A DNA stretch of 64,000 nucleotides from Niallia taxi (GCF_032818155.1 NZ_CP102590.1:558001-622000), one strand, 5' to 3'; shown: positions 34,570 through 44,075, counted from the stretch's first letter. A program made the numbers and translations. Notes: generated from the sequence alone by a model not told the origin.

Positions 34570-35877
34570 TTACTCAGCAATCAGTTGTTGCTGATCTGTG
34601 CCATTTAGTTTTTTTAATACTGTGCTCATTGTGTACTCATTACCGAAGTTACCTGCTTTTGTAACTGCGATTATCCCACTATTGTCTAATCTTCCAATTG
34701 GGATACCACTCTCGACTTCATCAAGTAAGTGAAAATACTCAATTTCAAGATGCTCAAGTACTTGCTGTGCAGTATCTCCACCTGTTAGGAAAAGTCGTTT
34801 CACCTGACATTCACGAATGATTTGTACGGCTATATTACCTATTGTTTTGGAAATATTATTGCTTATTTCCACTAATGTCAGTCCTCGATCTATCCCAACC
34901 CTTTGGGTTTCCTCGACTTTATCTGAAGAAAATAACACAACATTTTTTTGTGTGCGGATTGCTTCAACAGCTCGGTTTTTTATGGAATCAAGCTCTTCTT
35001 GTGCCCTACTTTCTCCTGATAAAAGGTTAATTGGATTACATTCAATTCCTTCGATTTGTTCATTATTTAAGAGATAACCCAGCTGAGTTCTCCCTATTTT
35101 GCTGACACTGCCGACAACGAATAATGCTGGTAAAATTGGCTCATTTGGCATGAAAGGTTTCTTTTCCTTGACTTTTAACTGAAAGAGTTTCGGTATATGT
35201 GCAATTAATCCAGATGAACCACAATATACTGTTTTATAGTTCATGAGATTAATAGCGTGCAATAACACTTCAAAATTCAGTTCTTCTACTGAATCAACAG
35301 TAATGTAGGAAACTCCTTCTTGCTTATACTTTTGCAAAGCCTTACAAACCTCGTCAATCCCACTTCGCAGCACGTCTTTATTAATATGGCCCACCTTACG
35401 TCCAGCCTGCTGTTCGATAATTTTCGTAATATTAGACTCAAGCACTGGTGTTTTCGGATCTTTAGCTACCTCTGTTTCATGCAGCAGTTTTCCATTTAAA
35501 TAATGCAGGCCATTCGCGATTATTCGGTCGTTTTTCGGATATCCTGGTGCAATGACGATAAAGTCAGGGCATAATGCTTCAAAAAGCGCATTTAACTCTA
35601 TTCCAATATTGCCTCTCATCGTGCTGTCGATTTTTTTATAAATTACATCAAATTTCTCTGCTGCTAATATGGATGCAAGCTCATATACTTTTTCATAGGC
35701 TTCTTCTTTTGATAAAGAACGGCTGTCTGTATTAAAAATGACCGTATCATTTTGTCGATTAATTCTGTCATTTTTCACAGAAACGACTACATTCAGCCCG
35801 TAAGGCACTAGCTGTGCACCGCAATCACTAGCACCTGTTAAATCATCAGAAATTACTGCTAATCTCATAGTTAACAC
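34570..35877 (-). CDS. Four-carbon acid-sugar kinase (DUF1537)
   Basis: The 435-residue protein has the DUF1537 N-terminal domain (MRLAVISDDLTGASDCGAQL, NTDSRSLSKEEAYEKVY, YKKIDSTMRGNIGIELNALF near 85-105) and the C-terminal ATP domain (LFLTGGDTAQQVLEHL near 370-385; DNSGIIAVTKAGNFGNEYTM near 398-418). Members phosphorylate threonate/erythronate-type acids at O-4. Next to PdxA2 this gives a threonate/erythronate to DHAP route. The start may be the GTG at 35877 or the ATG at 35868. It abuts the alcohol dehydrogenase gene by 8 bases. Confidence 0.92.
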   Translation of the reverse strand: MLTMRLAVISDDLTGASDCGAQLVPYGLNVVVSVKNDRINRQNDTVIFNTDSRSLSKEEAYEKVYELASILAAEKFDVIYKKIDSTMRGNIGIELNALFEALCPDFIVIAPGYPKNDRIIANGLHYLNGKLLHETEVAKDPKTPVLESNITKIIEQQAGRKVGHINKDVLRSGIDEVCKALQKYKQEGVSYITVDSVEELNFEVLLHAINLMNYKTVYCGSSGLIAHIPKLFQLKVKEKKPFMPNEPILPALFVVGSVSKIGRTQLGYLLNNEQIEGIECNPINLLSGESRAQEELDSIKNRAVEAIRTQKNVVLFSSDKVEETQRVGIDRGLTLVEISNNISKTIGNIAVQIIRECQVKRLFLTGGDTAQQVLEHLEIEYFHLLDEVESGIPIGRLDNSGIIAVTKAGNFGNEYTMSTVLKKLNGTDQQQLIAE

Positions 35878-35885
35878 ACCACTCC

Positions 35886-37052
35886 CTAGCCAAGCAGCCT
35901 GCGATAAATCGCTTCCATTTCATCGGTGCTTACCTTTTTCGGATTATTGTTCAATAGCCTAGTAACTTGTGCAGCTGAAACTGCCAAACTCGGAATATCT
36001 TCTTCGACCACTCCATATGCTTGTAAATCCTGTGGAATCTCGAGTGTTGCAGTCCATTCCGAGATTTTTTCAATCACCTTTCGCGCTTTTTCCTCTGCCG
36101 ACAGACCAGAAACAGCTAATCCCATAGGTTCTGCAACAAGTGCTAATCTTTCTGTACAAGCATCTAAGTTAAACTCCATCACATGTGGAAGCAGCATTGA
36201 GTTTGCAACACCGTGAGGAATTTTAAATTTACCGCCAAGTGGGTATGCTAATGCATGAACGGCAGCAGTGCCTGCACTTGTCAAAGCCATTCCTCCGTAC
36301 ATGGAACCAACTAGCATCTTTTCTCTTGCTTCTACTGATGATCCATTCTCATATGCCTCGACAATACTTGAAGCAATAAGACGAATCGACTCAAGTGCAA
36401 ACATATCACTTAACGGATTTGCTTTATTTGAAATAAATGACTCTAATGAGTGAGTAAATGCGTCCATACCAGTCGCTGCAGTAATTGGCTTTGGCAATCC
36501 AACTGTCAATAGAGGGTCTAATACAACCAATGCCGGTAATAGGTGGTTGCTAACAATCCCGATTTTCAATTCCTCTTCAGGAATTGTCACAATTGCGTTA
36601 GGAGTAACTTCAGCGCCAGTTCCAGAAGTTGTTGGTATTAATACTGTAGGAACACCAGCCTTTTCCACCATATCAGTGCCTAAAAGCTCTCTGACTTGCT
36701 TATCATTTGTCATTAAAACAGACAAGATCTTCGTTGTATCAAGTACACTTCCTCCACCAATACCAATAAGAACATCGTACTTTGTATTAGAGGTTTGCTG
36801 AAAAACGTCCTCGATATTTTCAACCGTAGGCTCTGGAAGAATATCTAAATTAATATTTACATATATTCCTTGGTCTTCAAGCTGCTCCTTAATTGTTCCA
36901 ACAAACCCTAAATCGCTGATGGAGGGCTGCGATATAATCAGCGCTGAATTTATGTTTTTACTTACTAGTTTGATATCATCCTTTAATCGTTTAAGGGATT
37001 CTTTACCTGCTATTATTTGTTTTGCTGTCTGAAAGCTATAAATCGGTTGCAT
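35886..37052 (-). CDS. Iron-containing alcohol dehydrogenase
   Basis: The 388-residue group III dehydrogenase has the NAD loop GIGGGSVLDTTK near 96-107, TTSGTGAEVTPNAIVTIPEE near 140-160 and metal ligands in GMDAFTHSLES (Asp, His near 196-200), HALAYPLGG (His) and IPHGVANSML (His). It interconverts an alcohol or hydroxy-acid with its carbonyl using NAD(P)H. Its substrate in this operon is unknown; oxidation of a sugar-acid hydroxyl before or after the kinase/aldolase step is plausible. GGGAGG precedes the ATG. Confidence 0.9.
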   Translation of the reverse strand: MQPIYSFQTAKQIIAGKESLKRLKDDIKLVSKNINSALIISQPSISDLGFVGTIKEQLEDQGIYVNINLDILPEPTVENIEDVFQQTSNTKYDVLIGIGGGSVLDTTKILSVLMTNDKQVRELLGTDMVEKAGVPTVLIPTTSGTGAEVTPNAIVTIPEEELKIGIVSNHLLPALVVLDPLLTVGLPKPITAATGMDAFTHSLESFISNKANPLSDMFALESIRLIASSIVEAYENGSSVEAREKMLVGSMYGGMALTSAGTAAVHALAYPLGGKFKIPHGVANSMLLPHVMEFNLDACTERLALVAEPMGLAVSGLSAEEKARKVIEKISEWTATLEIPQDLQAYGVVEEDIPSLAVSAAQVTRLLNNNPKKVSTDEMEAIYRRLLG

Positions 37053-37073
37053 TTTTCTTTTCCTCCCAGCCTA

Positions 37074-37961
37074 TTAAACTTGTAATTTTGAATAACCAGA
37101 AACCATTTGTTTTACCACTTCAAGTCCTTCGCCTTCAAGCTCCTTAACGGGAAGTTTAGGAGGTCCAACATCAATACCTGATAACACAACTGCCTTTTTT
37201 AAGGCTGAAGGAAGCGTTCCATATTTAAATGTGTCTCGCAATGGCTGAAGCCTGCTTTGTGCTTTCTCTGCTTCTTCCAAATTTCCATTCATCCACTGTG
37301 TATAAATAGAAACAACTATTTCTGGCAATAAATTTGCGGTTGCTGCAACAGCCCCTGCTCCCCCTGCTTTTAATGTTTGTAGAATAAGCGAATCAGTTCC
37401 TGCCAATACGGAGAAGTCTTTATCCTTTGTCAGCTCGATATAGTGTTCAATATTTTCGAAGTTGCCGCTGCTGTCCTTAATACCGATAATGTTCGGAACA
37501 TCTGCGAGTGCAGCTGCTGTTTCAGGCTCAATATTCACACCTGTTCTTCCTGGAATATTGTAAAGCAGCACAGGTAAGGATGTAGATTCGGCTACTTTTT
37601 TAAAGTGCTCCTTTAATTCTTCTTGTGATGGTGCGATAAAGTATGGCGTAATAACCGATAACGCATCTGCACCAAGCGCTTCCATTTCTTTAGACAGCTC
37701 GATCGATTCCTCTGTACTATTACCGCCAGCTCCAAGAATAACCGGAACTTTTCCATTAGCTGCTTCAATGACAGTTTTTGCGATCTTCAGTTTGTCTTCT
37801 TTATTAAACAAATGAAATTCTCCATTTGTACCAAGTGCAAATATGCCGTGTACTCCCGATTCTATTAGATGGCTGACAAGCTGATGCAGCACCACCTCAT
37901 TAACTGTTTGATCCTGGCGTATTGGTGTCACGATTGCTGGAATAATCCCCTTAATATCCAT
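37074..37961 (-). CDS. DapA/N-acetylneuraminate-lyase-family aldolase
   Basis: The 295-residue class I aldolase shows GTNGEF (about 45-50), YNIPGRTGVNI with the catalytic Tyr (about 134-144) and the Schiff-base Lys in GIKDSSG (about 160-166). It could be dihydrodipicolinate synthase, but its place as first gene of a sugar-acid operon suggests a 2-keto-3-deoxy acid aldolase or dehydratase. The ATG at 37961 follows GGAGG by 7 bases. Its leader contains a sigma-A promoter, an inverted repeat and a cre-like site. Confidence 0.88.
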   Translation of the reverse strand: MDIKGIIPAIVTPIRQDQTVNEVVLHQLVSHLIESGVHGIFALGTNGEFHLFNKEDKLKIAKTVIEAANGKVPVILGAGGNSTEESIELSKEMEALGADALSVITPYFIAPSQEELKEHFKKVAESTSLPVLLYNIPGRTGVNIEPETAAALADVPNIIGIKDSSGNFENIEHYIELTKDKDFSVLAGTDSLILQTLKAGGAGAVAATANLLPEIVVSIYTQWMNGNLEEAEKAQSRLQPLRDTFKYGTLPSALKKAVVLSGIDVGPPKLPVKELEGEGLEVVKQMVSGYSKLQV

Positions 37962-37977
37962 AATAAACCTCCAAATA

Positions 37978-38082
37978 GTTGCATTTTTAAACAATTAACA
38001 TTTTATGTACCGCTTACATTTTTCATTATAAAACTAAAGGTTTAAAAACTCAACACTTTTTTAGTTGAATTTTTAAACCTTT
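37978..38082 (-). promoter_or_regulatory. Acid-sugar operon promoter in a 19-bp inverted repeat, with extra half-site and cre-like site
   Basis: Minus-strand hexamers TTGAGT (38048-38053) and TATAAT (38025-38030) are 17 bases apart. The -35 lies in an inverted repeat, arms 38036-38054 and 38064-38082, 19 bases each with one mismatch, half-site GTTTAAAAA(T/C)TCAAC. A third half-site, GTTTAAAAATGCAAC, is at 37978-37992, next to the ribosome site. A cre-like ATGTAAGCGGTACATA lies at 38004-38019. No -24/-12 sigma-54 element was found. Confidence 0.75.
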
Positions 38083-38085
38083 TTA

Positions 38086-38108
38086 AATCGTTGTATTTTG
38101 CAACGATT
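38086..38108 (-). terminator. Hairpin directly after the PrpR-like gene
   Basis: AATCGTTG and CAACGATT form a perfect 8-bp stem around a 7-base loop, 2 bases past the stop. The U-run is poor, so termination may be partial or the element may be regulatory. Confidence 0.5.
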
Positions 38109-38109
38109 A

Positions 38110-39849
38110 TTATTCTTTTAATTTTCTCCATAATGTTGTTCGGTTAATTCCTAATCGTTCGGCGGTTTTCGTCTGATTTTTGCCTTCTTCTAGCCAAACT
38201 TTTTGGATGATGCTTTTTTCTATTTCATCTAAGGTTCCTGTTAACGTCAAATCACTCGTCACACCAGCAGGTTCACCTTGCATTACTTCTGCAACATCTT
38301 CTATTTCTAAATAATATCCATTTGAAAATAACACACCATTATTTATGGTTTGTTTAAGCTGATTAATATTACCTGGCCAATTCCCTTGTTCTAAATACTC
38401 TTTTGCCTCTTGACGAAGGCCAACGACTTGCTTTCCATACCTTAAGTTTTGTTCATTGATGAAAACAGATGCCATCCCTTCAATATCTTCTTTTCTTTCC
38501 CGTAATGGCGGCATTACAAAGCTTACATCAGACAAAAGCTGATGAAGACTTTCCAAAAACTCACCTGTTTGGATTTTAGCAAAGATATTTTGGCTGCAAG
38601 ATATGATAAAAAAGCACTCCTCTTTATGCTCTTTTACAAAGCGATATAAAACTCTTTGCAGTTCGATTGTCAAAAACTCGATATTTTTGATGAACACTGT
38701 TTTCTTATCATTTTCTGTATCAATCCGTGATAGCCAATCCAGCCAAGTCTCTTTTGTCATAAGCGCACAGTCAAATGTAATTAAATAAGAACTGTTTAGA
38801 TGCATGTTACTTGCGTGTATATAGGAAGCTATATATTCTTTCCCTGTTCCTTTTTCACCGTTTATCCAAATGCTTGAATTCACTTGTTTACTATTTTGGA
38901 TAAATGTAAAGATCTTTTGCACTTTTTCATTTTTAGACAGGAATGTAAGGCCATTGTTTCTTTTTTCATCACCAAATGATGTCAGAACGCCAGCTTGATT
39001 TTTCTCGTTAACGCCCAGTCTTTCCAGCTTGAAGACAGTTATTTGCTCATCGTTTCTATTTAGCTGCTCATGTAAGACCTTCCAGTGTGCTTCTGCGTCT
39101 GAAAGGAAGGAGGCATGCTTTTCACCAACCTGACTACCTAACAATTCCTGCAATTGCTCTTGCATGTTCGGCGTTACTTGTTCATTAAAAAGGCTATTGC
39201 TGTATATTCTTGTTTTATTGGCATCATAAACAGCTATTCCCAAATCAGATTGCTGAATCAGCTGATATGGCAAAGAATAAGTATCTTTTATTTTTTGATA
39301 AAATCCATATACCTTCTCGGCATTGCGGAAAGCTTTCATGACACTTTCTTTTCCTGATGTAAGCAGAATGCCATTCAAACCGGCACTATGTGCCATTTTG
39401 ATTGTGACAGCATCTCCAATAATATTTTGATAGCCATTTAATTTAAGATTTTCCAGGATCGCGCTGATATCCTGCTCCTGTTTTACTTTGTAGGATGACA
39501 TGCTAATATTTAAAATTTCACAAACCGCAGCAGCACCCTCTGCAATTTGCTCAAAACCTACGATTGCTGTTTTTCCAGGATATTTCTTTACAAGCGTTAA
39601 TACGCGAAGCATATCATAACCGGAAACCTCTATTTCAACGACTGGTATACTCAGCTCCCGCTGAATGAGTTCTGCTGTTCCTCCTCTGCTTATAATAATG
39701 TCAAAGCCTTGCTTTTTCGCGGCTTTTGCTAGTGATAAGCCTTGGTTTAAATCACCAATTTCTGTCGTAATATCAAGCTTTTCTTTTTTTGCCAGCTGTG
39801 TAATTAATTCTTTTAGCCCTTCATATGGAGCTATTGCTAATACCTTCAT
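38110..39849 (-). CDS. PrpR-type regulator with degenerate AAA+ domain
   Basis: The protein of about 579 residues has a PrpR_N sensory domain (about 1-190), a PAS-like region (about 195-290), an AAA+ domain and a Fis-type helix-turn-helix (QTKTAERLGINRTTLWRKLK) at the end. Walker A is intact (GEKGTGKE, about 331). The GAFTGA loop that contacts sigma-54 is missing and the Walker B region reads KTVFIKNIEFL, without the acidic pair of FLDEIGEL. PPLRERKEDI and NWPGNINQLK are retained. It therefore probably does not open sigma-54 promoters and may act as repressor or classical activator of the adjacent sigma-A operon. The start at 39849 follows AGAAGGTG. Confidence 0.88.
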   Translation of the reverse strand: MKVLAIAPYEGLKELITQLAKKEKLDITTEIGDLNQGLSLAKAAKKQGFDIIISRGGTAELIQRELSIPVVEIEVSGYDMLRVLTLVKKYPGKTAIVGFEQIAEGAAAVCEILNISMSSYKVKQEQDISAILENLKLNGYQNIIGDAVTIKMAHSAGLNGILLTSGKESVMKAFRNAEKVYGFYQKIKDTYSLPYQLIQQSDLGIAVYDANKTRIYSNSLFNEQVTPNMQEQLQELLGSQVGEKHASFLSDAEAHWKVLHEQLNRNDEQITVFKLERLGVNEKNQAGVLTSFGDEKRNNGLTFLSKNEKVQKIFTFIQNSKQVNSSIWINGEKGTGKEYIASYIHASNMHLNSSYLITFDCALMTKETWLDWLSRIDTENDKKTVFIKNIEFLTIELQRVLYRFVKEHKEECFFIISCSQNIFAKIQTGEFLESLHQLLSDVSFVMPPLRERKEDIEGMASVFINEQNLRYGKQVVGLRQEAKEYLEQGNWPGNINQLKQTINNGVLFSNGYYLEIEDVAEVMQGEPAGVTSDLTLTGTLDEIEKSIIQKVWLEEGKNQTKTAERLGINRTTLWRKLKE

Positions 39850-39934
39850 TCCGTTCACCTTCTGTTGCATATTTAAACATACCACTACTATACCAAATAA
39901 TTACACTGTTGAAAAAAGAAAATGCTACAAATAT

Positions 39935-39968
39935 AAAAAAGACCACTTTCCCGTAAGGAAGTGGTCTT
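39935..39968 (-). terminator. Terminator of the mmuP-mmuM unit
   Basis: AAGACCACTT and AAGTGGTCTT form a perfect 10-bp stem around a 10-base loop; the minus strand continues with six T's. Confidence 0.8.
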
Positions 39969-39982
39969 CCGATTTACCTCAT

Positions 39983-40930
39983 TCACCTTCGCCAATTCTT
40001 CGCAATCTCTTCAATATCCCGTGGTGATGTTCGGCAACAGCCGCCAATAATGCTTGCTCCTGCTTTAAACCATTCTTTATGGTTCAAGCTGGAACAGACT
40101 TCCTCGCCATGCCATGTTTTTGTTTCAGGATTATATGTTTCACCCGAATTCGGATAGACGATTATTGGTTTATTTGTACTTTCTTTAAAATTTTTGATTG
40201 CTTCTGTAACGATCGGAGCTGGTGCACAGTTTAATCCAATTGCGGTAATTTGGTCATTTTCGCCAAACAAACTTCCACAATCTCTGATTAGCGTGCCGTC
40301 ACTGATTTCTGTATCTGATTTTAAAGAAAAAGAGAGCCATGCATATGTATCTGGGAATTCACTTAGGATTTTTACTAACACTGTTGCTTCCTGCAATGAC
40401 GGAATTGTTTCAAATGCTAATAGGTCAGCCCCTGCTTCAATTAATGCCGCCATTCTTTTACGATGGAAATCTGCCAACACTTCATCTGATACTCCGTAAT
40501 TCCCGACATATTCGGATCCATCTGCCAAGTAGGCTCCATACGGTCCAACTGATGCTGCGACTAACGGCTTCGGCCTATTTGGGGTTGGGTTTGGCTGTTT
40601 ATGCTCCTCCCAAAAGTCATCCCTGGCTTTTTTTGCGAGGGATACAGTCTTTTTTATTAACTCTAATGCGGCAGATTCTTGAATGCCTCTTTTGGCAAAA
40701 CCAGCAATGGAGGCTTGATAGCTCGCGGTGATGACACAATCTGCTCCTGCTAGATAATAGTCCATATGCACCTGATAGATAAGCTCCGGATTGTCTAGAA
40801 GCACAGTCGCTGACCAAAGAGGATCATCCAAATTACAGCCATGTGCTTCTAATTCAGTCGCTAACGCTCCATCCAAAATCATTAGAGGGTATTCTGTTAA
40901 TATAGTCTTAATTGGATTGCTGCTGAACAT
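39983..40930 (-). CDS. mmuM: Homocysteine S-methyltransferase
   Basis: The 315-residue enzyme transfers a methyl from S-methylmethionine (or SAM) to homocysteine, giving methionine. Zinc ligands appear as GLNCAP near 232-237 and the paired Cys in [12 protein letters not shown] near 299-310. The start [20 protein letters not shown] near 17-37 is typical of MmuM/YbgG. The ATG at 40930 (AAGGGGAAG upstream) overlaps the mmuP end by 23 bases, so the genes are coupled behind a SAM-I riboswitch. Confidence 0.93.
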   Translation of the reverse strand: MFSSNPIKTILTEYPLMILDGALATELEAHGCNLDDPLWSATVLLDNPELIYQVHMDYYLAGADCVITASYQASIAGFAKRGIQESAALELIKKTVSLAKKARDDFWEEHKQPNPTPNRPKPLVAASVGPYGAYLADGSEYVGNYGVSDEVLADFHRKRMAALIEAGADLLAFETIPSLQEATVLVKILSEFPDTYAWLSFSLKSDTEISDGTLIRDCGSLFGENDQITAIGLNCAPAPIVTEAIKNFKESTNKPIIVYPNSGETYNPETKTWHGEEVCSSLNHKEWFKAGASIIGGCCRTSPRDIEEIAKNWRR

Positions 40931-42314
40931 ATTCTGCTTCCCCTTTCTTCTTAAGCTTCTTTGTGATGTAAAAGCTAATATAGCAGAATACGATAAACGG
41001 TATTCCACAATATAAGGCTATTCGTTGTGTTGGGTCAAAGGCTATTCCAATGCATGATGCAAGACAGAGTACAAAGGATGCGATTGGTACAAAAGGATAA
41101 AGTGGCGTCCGATAAACAAGATCGTCAACTGAATTACCTTCTTTTAAATACTGTTTGCGGAACAAAAACTGCGAAGCACTTATGCTCATCCATACAGCGA
41201 CAACAGCAAGTCCAGAAATCGACACTAGTACGATATAAACGGTCCCTGGTGCAATAATGCTTGATAAAAGGGCCAATCCTCCGCCAAGCATGCTGAATAC
41301 CACTGCATATACTGGAACACCGTTTTTGGATAGTTTTTTAAATCTCGGAGAAATAGTATTTTTATCTGCTAGTGACCATAGCATTCTTGATGATGCATAG
41401 AGTCCTGAGTTCGCTGCTGACAAAATAGCAGTCAATATTACAAAGTTCATAATATCTGCTGCATAAGGGATTCCGATTCGTTCAAAAACAGCCACAAATG
41501 GGCTTTCTAGTACACCGGCTTCGGATGATGGCAATAGTGCTGACAAAATAAAGATCGTTCCAACAAAGAAGATAACTAAACGCCATAATGTTGTGTGAAT
41601 CGCTTTAGGAACTGTTTTCTCTGGATTGGCTGTTTCACCTGCTGCAATTCCGATTAACTCTGTTCCTGAAAAAGCGAAGTTAACTGCCAGCATTGTCATG
41701 AATACTGTGATAGCTCCATTAGGAAAAAGATCACCACTTGTGAAATTACTTAGCAATGGTGCTGACTGTGTATGTGCCATTGGTATAATGCCAATAACAG
41801 CACCTAAGCCTAGTAAAATGAAAAGTGCGATAGCAATTACTTTAATGGAAGAAAACCAAAATTCAGATTCTGCGAACAATCTCACTGTTAGTATGTTCAA
41901 CATAAATATTAAAAGTGCGAATACTAAGCTCCAAATCCATACATTAACAGATGGAAACCATCTTTGCATAAGAAGTCCCGCCGCTGTAAATTCAGAACCT
42001 AATGCAACAGTCCATGTTAACCAATACAGCCATGCAACTGTATAGCCTGTAGCTGGATTAATGTATTTAGCGGCATAGCTGTGAAATGCTCCTGTTTCCG
42101 GCATATGTACAGCCAGCTCTCCTAAGCACAGCATCACCAAATAAACGACAAGCGCTCCAATAAGATAAGCAAGAATTGTGCCTATTGGGCCAGCCTGCTG
42201 TATCGTATAGCCTGAACTCAAGAATAGCCCTGTTCCAATAACTCCTCCAAGTGACAGCATCACTAAATGCCTCGTTTGCATTTTTCGTTGAAATTGTTCT
42301 TTGTTGTTTTCCAT
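40908..42314 (-). CDS. mmuP: S-methylmethionine/amino acid permease
   Basis: The 468-residue APC-superfamily permease has 12 hydrophobic helices and the family start [20 protein letters not shown] near 15-35, [19 protein letters not shown] near 72-90 and [20 protein letters not shown] near 218-240. Substrate is inferred from coupling to mmuM and the SAM-I riboswitch: uptake of S-methylmethionine for methionine recycling. AAGGAGAG precedes the ATG. Confidence 0.9.
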   Translation of the reverse strand: MENNKEQFQRKMQTRHLVMLSLGGVIGTGLFLSSGYTIQQAGPIGTILAYLIGALVVYLVMLCLGELAVHMPETGAFHSYAAKYINPATGYTVAWLYWLTWTVALGSEFTAAGLLMQRWFPSVNVWIWSLVFALLIFMLNILTVRLFAESEFWFSSIKVIAIALFILLGLGAVIGIIPMAHTQSAPLLSNFTSGDLFPNGAITVFMTMLAVNFAFSGTELIGIAAGETANPEKTVPKAIHTTLWRLVIFFVGTIFILSALLPSSEAGVLESPFVAVFERIGIPYAADIMNFVILTAILSAANSGLYASSRMLWSLADKNTISPRFKKLSKNGVPVYAVVFSMLGGGLALLSSIIAPGTVYIVLVSISGLAVVAVWMSISASQFLFRKQYLKEGNSVDDLVYRTPLYPFVPIASFVLCLASCIGIAFDPTQRIALYCGIPFIVFCYISFYITKKLKKKGEAEYVQQQSN

Positions 42315-42339
42315 CCCAAACTCTCCTTAAAATATCCAG

Positions 42340-42490
42340 AAAAAAACACACCCAAATTAGAGTGTGTCGCTGACAAATAAACTAAGCTCTCATCTATCAG
42401 GGAGTCAACACCCACTGGAATTAGCACAGTGTCAATAGACCTGCTGCTGAGGCTTCATAGGGCCAGTCCCTCCACCTCTCTGGATAAGAA
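42340..42490 (-). ncRNA. SAM-I (S-box) riboswitch with terminator
   Basis: The minus strand carries CTTATCCAGAGAGGTGGAGG at about 42488-42469, GACTGGCCCTATGAAGCC and CTCAGCA, the conserved S-box core, then GATAGATGAGAG closing P1. The expression platform is the terminator ACACACTC/GGGTGTGTTTTTTT at about 42340-42368. High SAM should stop transcription of mmuP-mmuM. Confidence 0.93.
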
Positions 42491-42501
42491 ATATTTTTTT
42501 A

Positions 42502-42530
42502 ACATTACCAATCAATGAAATTAATGTCAA
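42502..42530 (-). promoter_or_regulatory. Promoter of the SAM-I controlled operon
   Basis: TTGACA (42525-42530) and TAATGT (42502-42507) on the minus strand, 17 bases apart, just upstream of the riboswitch. Confidence 0.7.
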
Positions 42531-42796
42531 TAGGGTCGTATCTGGCAAAATAGCAGAGAATTATTCTTGTATTTCTTATTTGGAGGGTGTTTGAGAAAGT
42601 TACCTGTTACTACCTACACTATTTTCTATGTATGGAATATTTCAATATAACAAAAAAAAAACAAAAAATATTTAATTCCCATGCACAACTAGTTAATCAT
42701 CTAGCTACTTTTTTAGAAAAATCATTCTCAAAAAAACTATCATTGTTATGTTATACTGTATAAGGTTTGCAACATAAGAGAGGAGTTACCAATATT
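42531..42796. other. Divergent intergenic region
   Basis: Contains a likely extended -10 (TGTTATACT near 42747-42755) for the plus-strand transporter. No other structure seen. Confidence 0.5.
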
Positions 42797-44008
42797 ATGG
42801 ACTTATCAAAATCATCTGAGTATAACAAAACTAAATCTATTTCTATTTATTTACTTATTGCAGGGATTGTCCTTGTCGCTTTCAACCTTCGCCCGGCAAT
42901 TACTTCTTTAGGACCTCTTGTCGGCTTTATTCAGGAAGACGTTGGACTAGCCCATTGGAGTTCAGGGTTACTGATGAGCTTGCCATTAATCACATTTTCC
43001 ATCATGTCACCTCTCGTACCGAAAATATCCAGCCGGTTATCAAATGAAAAGGCGCTTCTTCTCGGTCTAATTGTATTATTAACAGGCATTTGTTCTAGAT
43101 CTATTCCATATACCTTTTTCCTTTTCGCTGGGACATTACTAATCGGAATTGGCATAGCTATCGGCAATGTGCTCCTGCCAGCAATTGTTAAGGATAAATT
43201 CCCAACAAAGTTTGGTCTCATGACAAGTGTATACTCTACTTCAATGGGTATTTTCGCTTCCTTAGCTTCAGGTCTTAGTGTTCCGCTAGCTGAAGGGAAC
43301 GGTCTAGGCTGGCAAGGTGCTCAAATGGTGTGGGGCATTCCTGCTGTAGCAGCGATTATTGTCTGGTTTTATTTACAGAAATACAATCGGAATGATAGTG
43401 CTGAAGTTACAAATACAAATCTAGTTACTCCAACAAAAGTTTGGTCTTCTCCGATTGCATGGCAAATCGCTATTTTCATGGGATTTCAGTCGTTTTTATT
43501 TTATGTGACAATTTCATGGCTGCCAGAAATTCTGCATAGCTATGGAATGAGCATAGAGACTGCGGGATGGATGTTATCCTTTATGCAATTAGTAGGTTTA
43601 CCTGCCAGCTTTTTTATCCCATTTGTGGCAAGCCGTCTCAAGTCCCAATCTTGGATTGCCTTCGGTTTGGGCATTTGCGCCATTTTAGGCTATTTCGGGT
43701 TATTGGTTAGTGCTGACCACTATCCTATTTTAATTATCAGCATTATATTAATTGGTTTAGCTCTTGGCGGCATATTCCCATTAGCACTAAGCTTAATTGG
43801 TTTCCGTTCACATAGTGCGAAGCAAGCAGCAGAGCTTTCAGGTATGGCACAATCAACAGGCTATATTCTAGCTGCAGTTGGACCATTATTCATCGGTTCC
43901 CTATTTGATTGGACACATGTATGGTCCATCCCACTAATCACTCTTATTTTTGTAGCAGCGATTGTAACAATATTTGGAATGATGGCAGGACGGGACAGAC
44001 ATATTTAA
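42797..44008 (+). CDS. MFS transporter of the CynX/NimT (YycB-like) family
   Basis: The 403-residue protein has 12 helices and the CynX-family start IAGIVLVAFNLRPAITSLGP near 20-40, plus GIGIAIGNVLLPAIVKDKFP near 115-135. Members export or import cyanate, nitroimidazoles or unknown metabolites; the substrate is not predictable. The ATG at 42797 follows AGAGGAG by 11 bases; an upstream TTG at 42767 is less likely. It is monocistronic. Confidence 0.88.
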   Translation: MDLSKSSEYNKTKSISIYLLIAGIVLVAFNLRPAITSLGPLVGFIQEDVGLAHWSSGLLMSLPLITFSIMSPLVPKISSRLSNEKALLLGLIVLLTGICSRSIPYTFFLFAGTLLIGIGIAIGNVLLPAIVKDKFPTKFGLMTSVYSTSMGIFASLASGLSVPLAEGNGLGWQGAQMVWGIPAVAAIIVWFYLQKYNRNDSAEVTNTNLVTPTKVWSSPIAWQIAIFMGFQSFLFYVTISWLPEILHSYGMSIETAGWMLSFMQLVGLPASFFIPFVASRLKSQSWIAFGLGICAILGYFGLLVSADHYPILIISIILIGLALGGIFPLALSLIGFRSHSAKQAAELSGMAQSTGYILAAVGPLFIGSLFDWTHVWSIPLITLIFVAAIVTIFGMMAGRDRHI

Positions 44009-44075
44009 TATAATCAAAAGACTAGGACTTTAAGTACTTCGGTCTAAAACGACGAGGTTGCTAATAGTCTACATT

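Noticed and set aside
37074..37961. Calling this gene dapA for lysine synthesis
   Set aside because: The catalytic motifs fit the whole family; operon context is sugar-acid catabolism, so a biosynthetic name would overstate the evidence.
37962..38110. Sigma-54 promoter expected next to a PrpR-type regulator
   Set aside because: No TGGCAC-N5-TTGCA-like element in the interval; a good sigma-A promoter is present instead.
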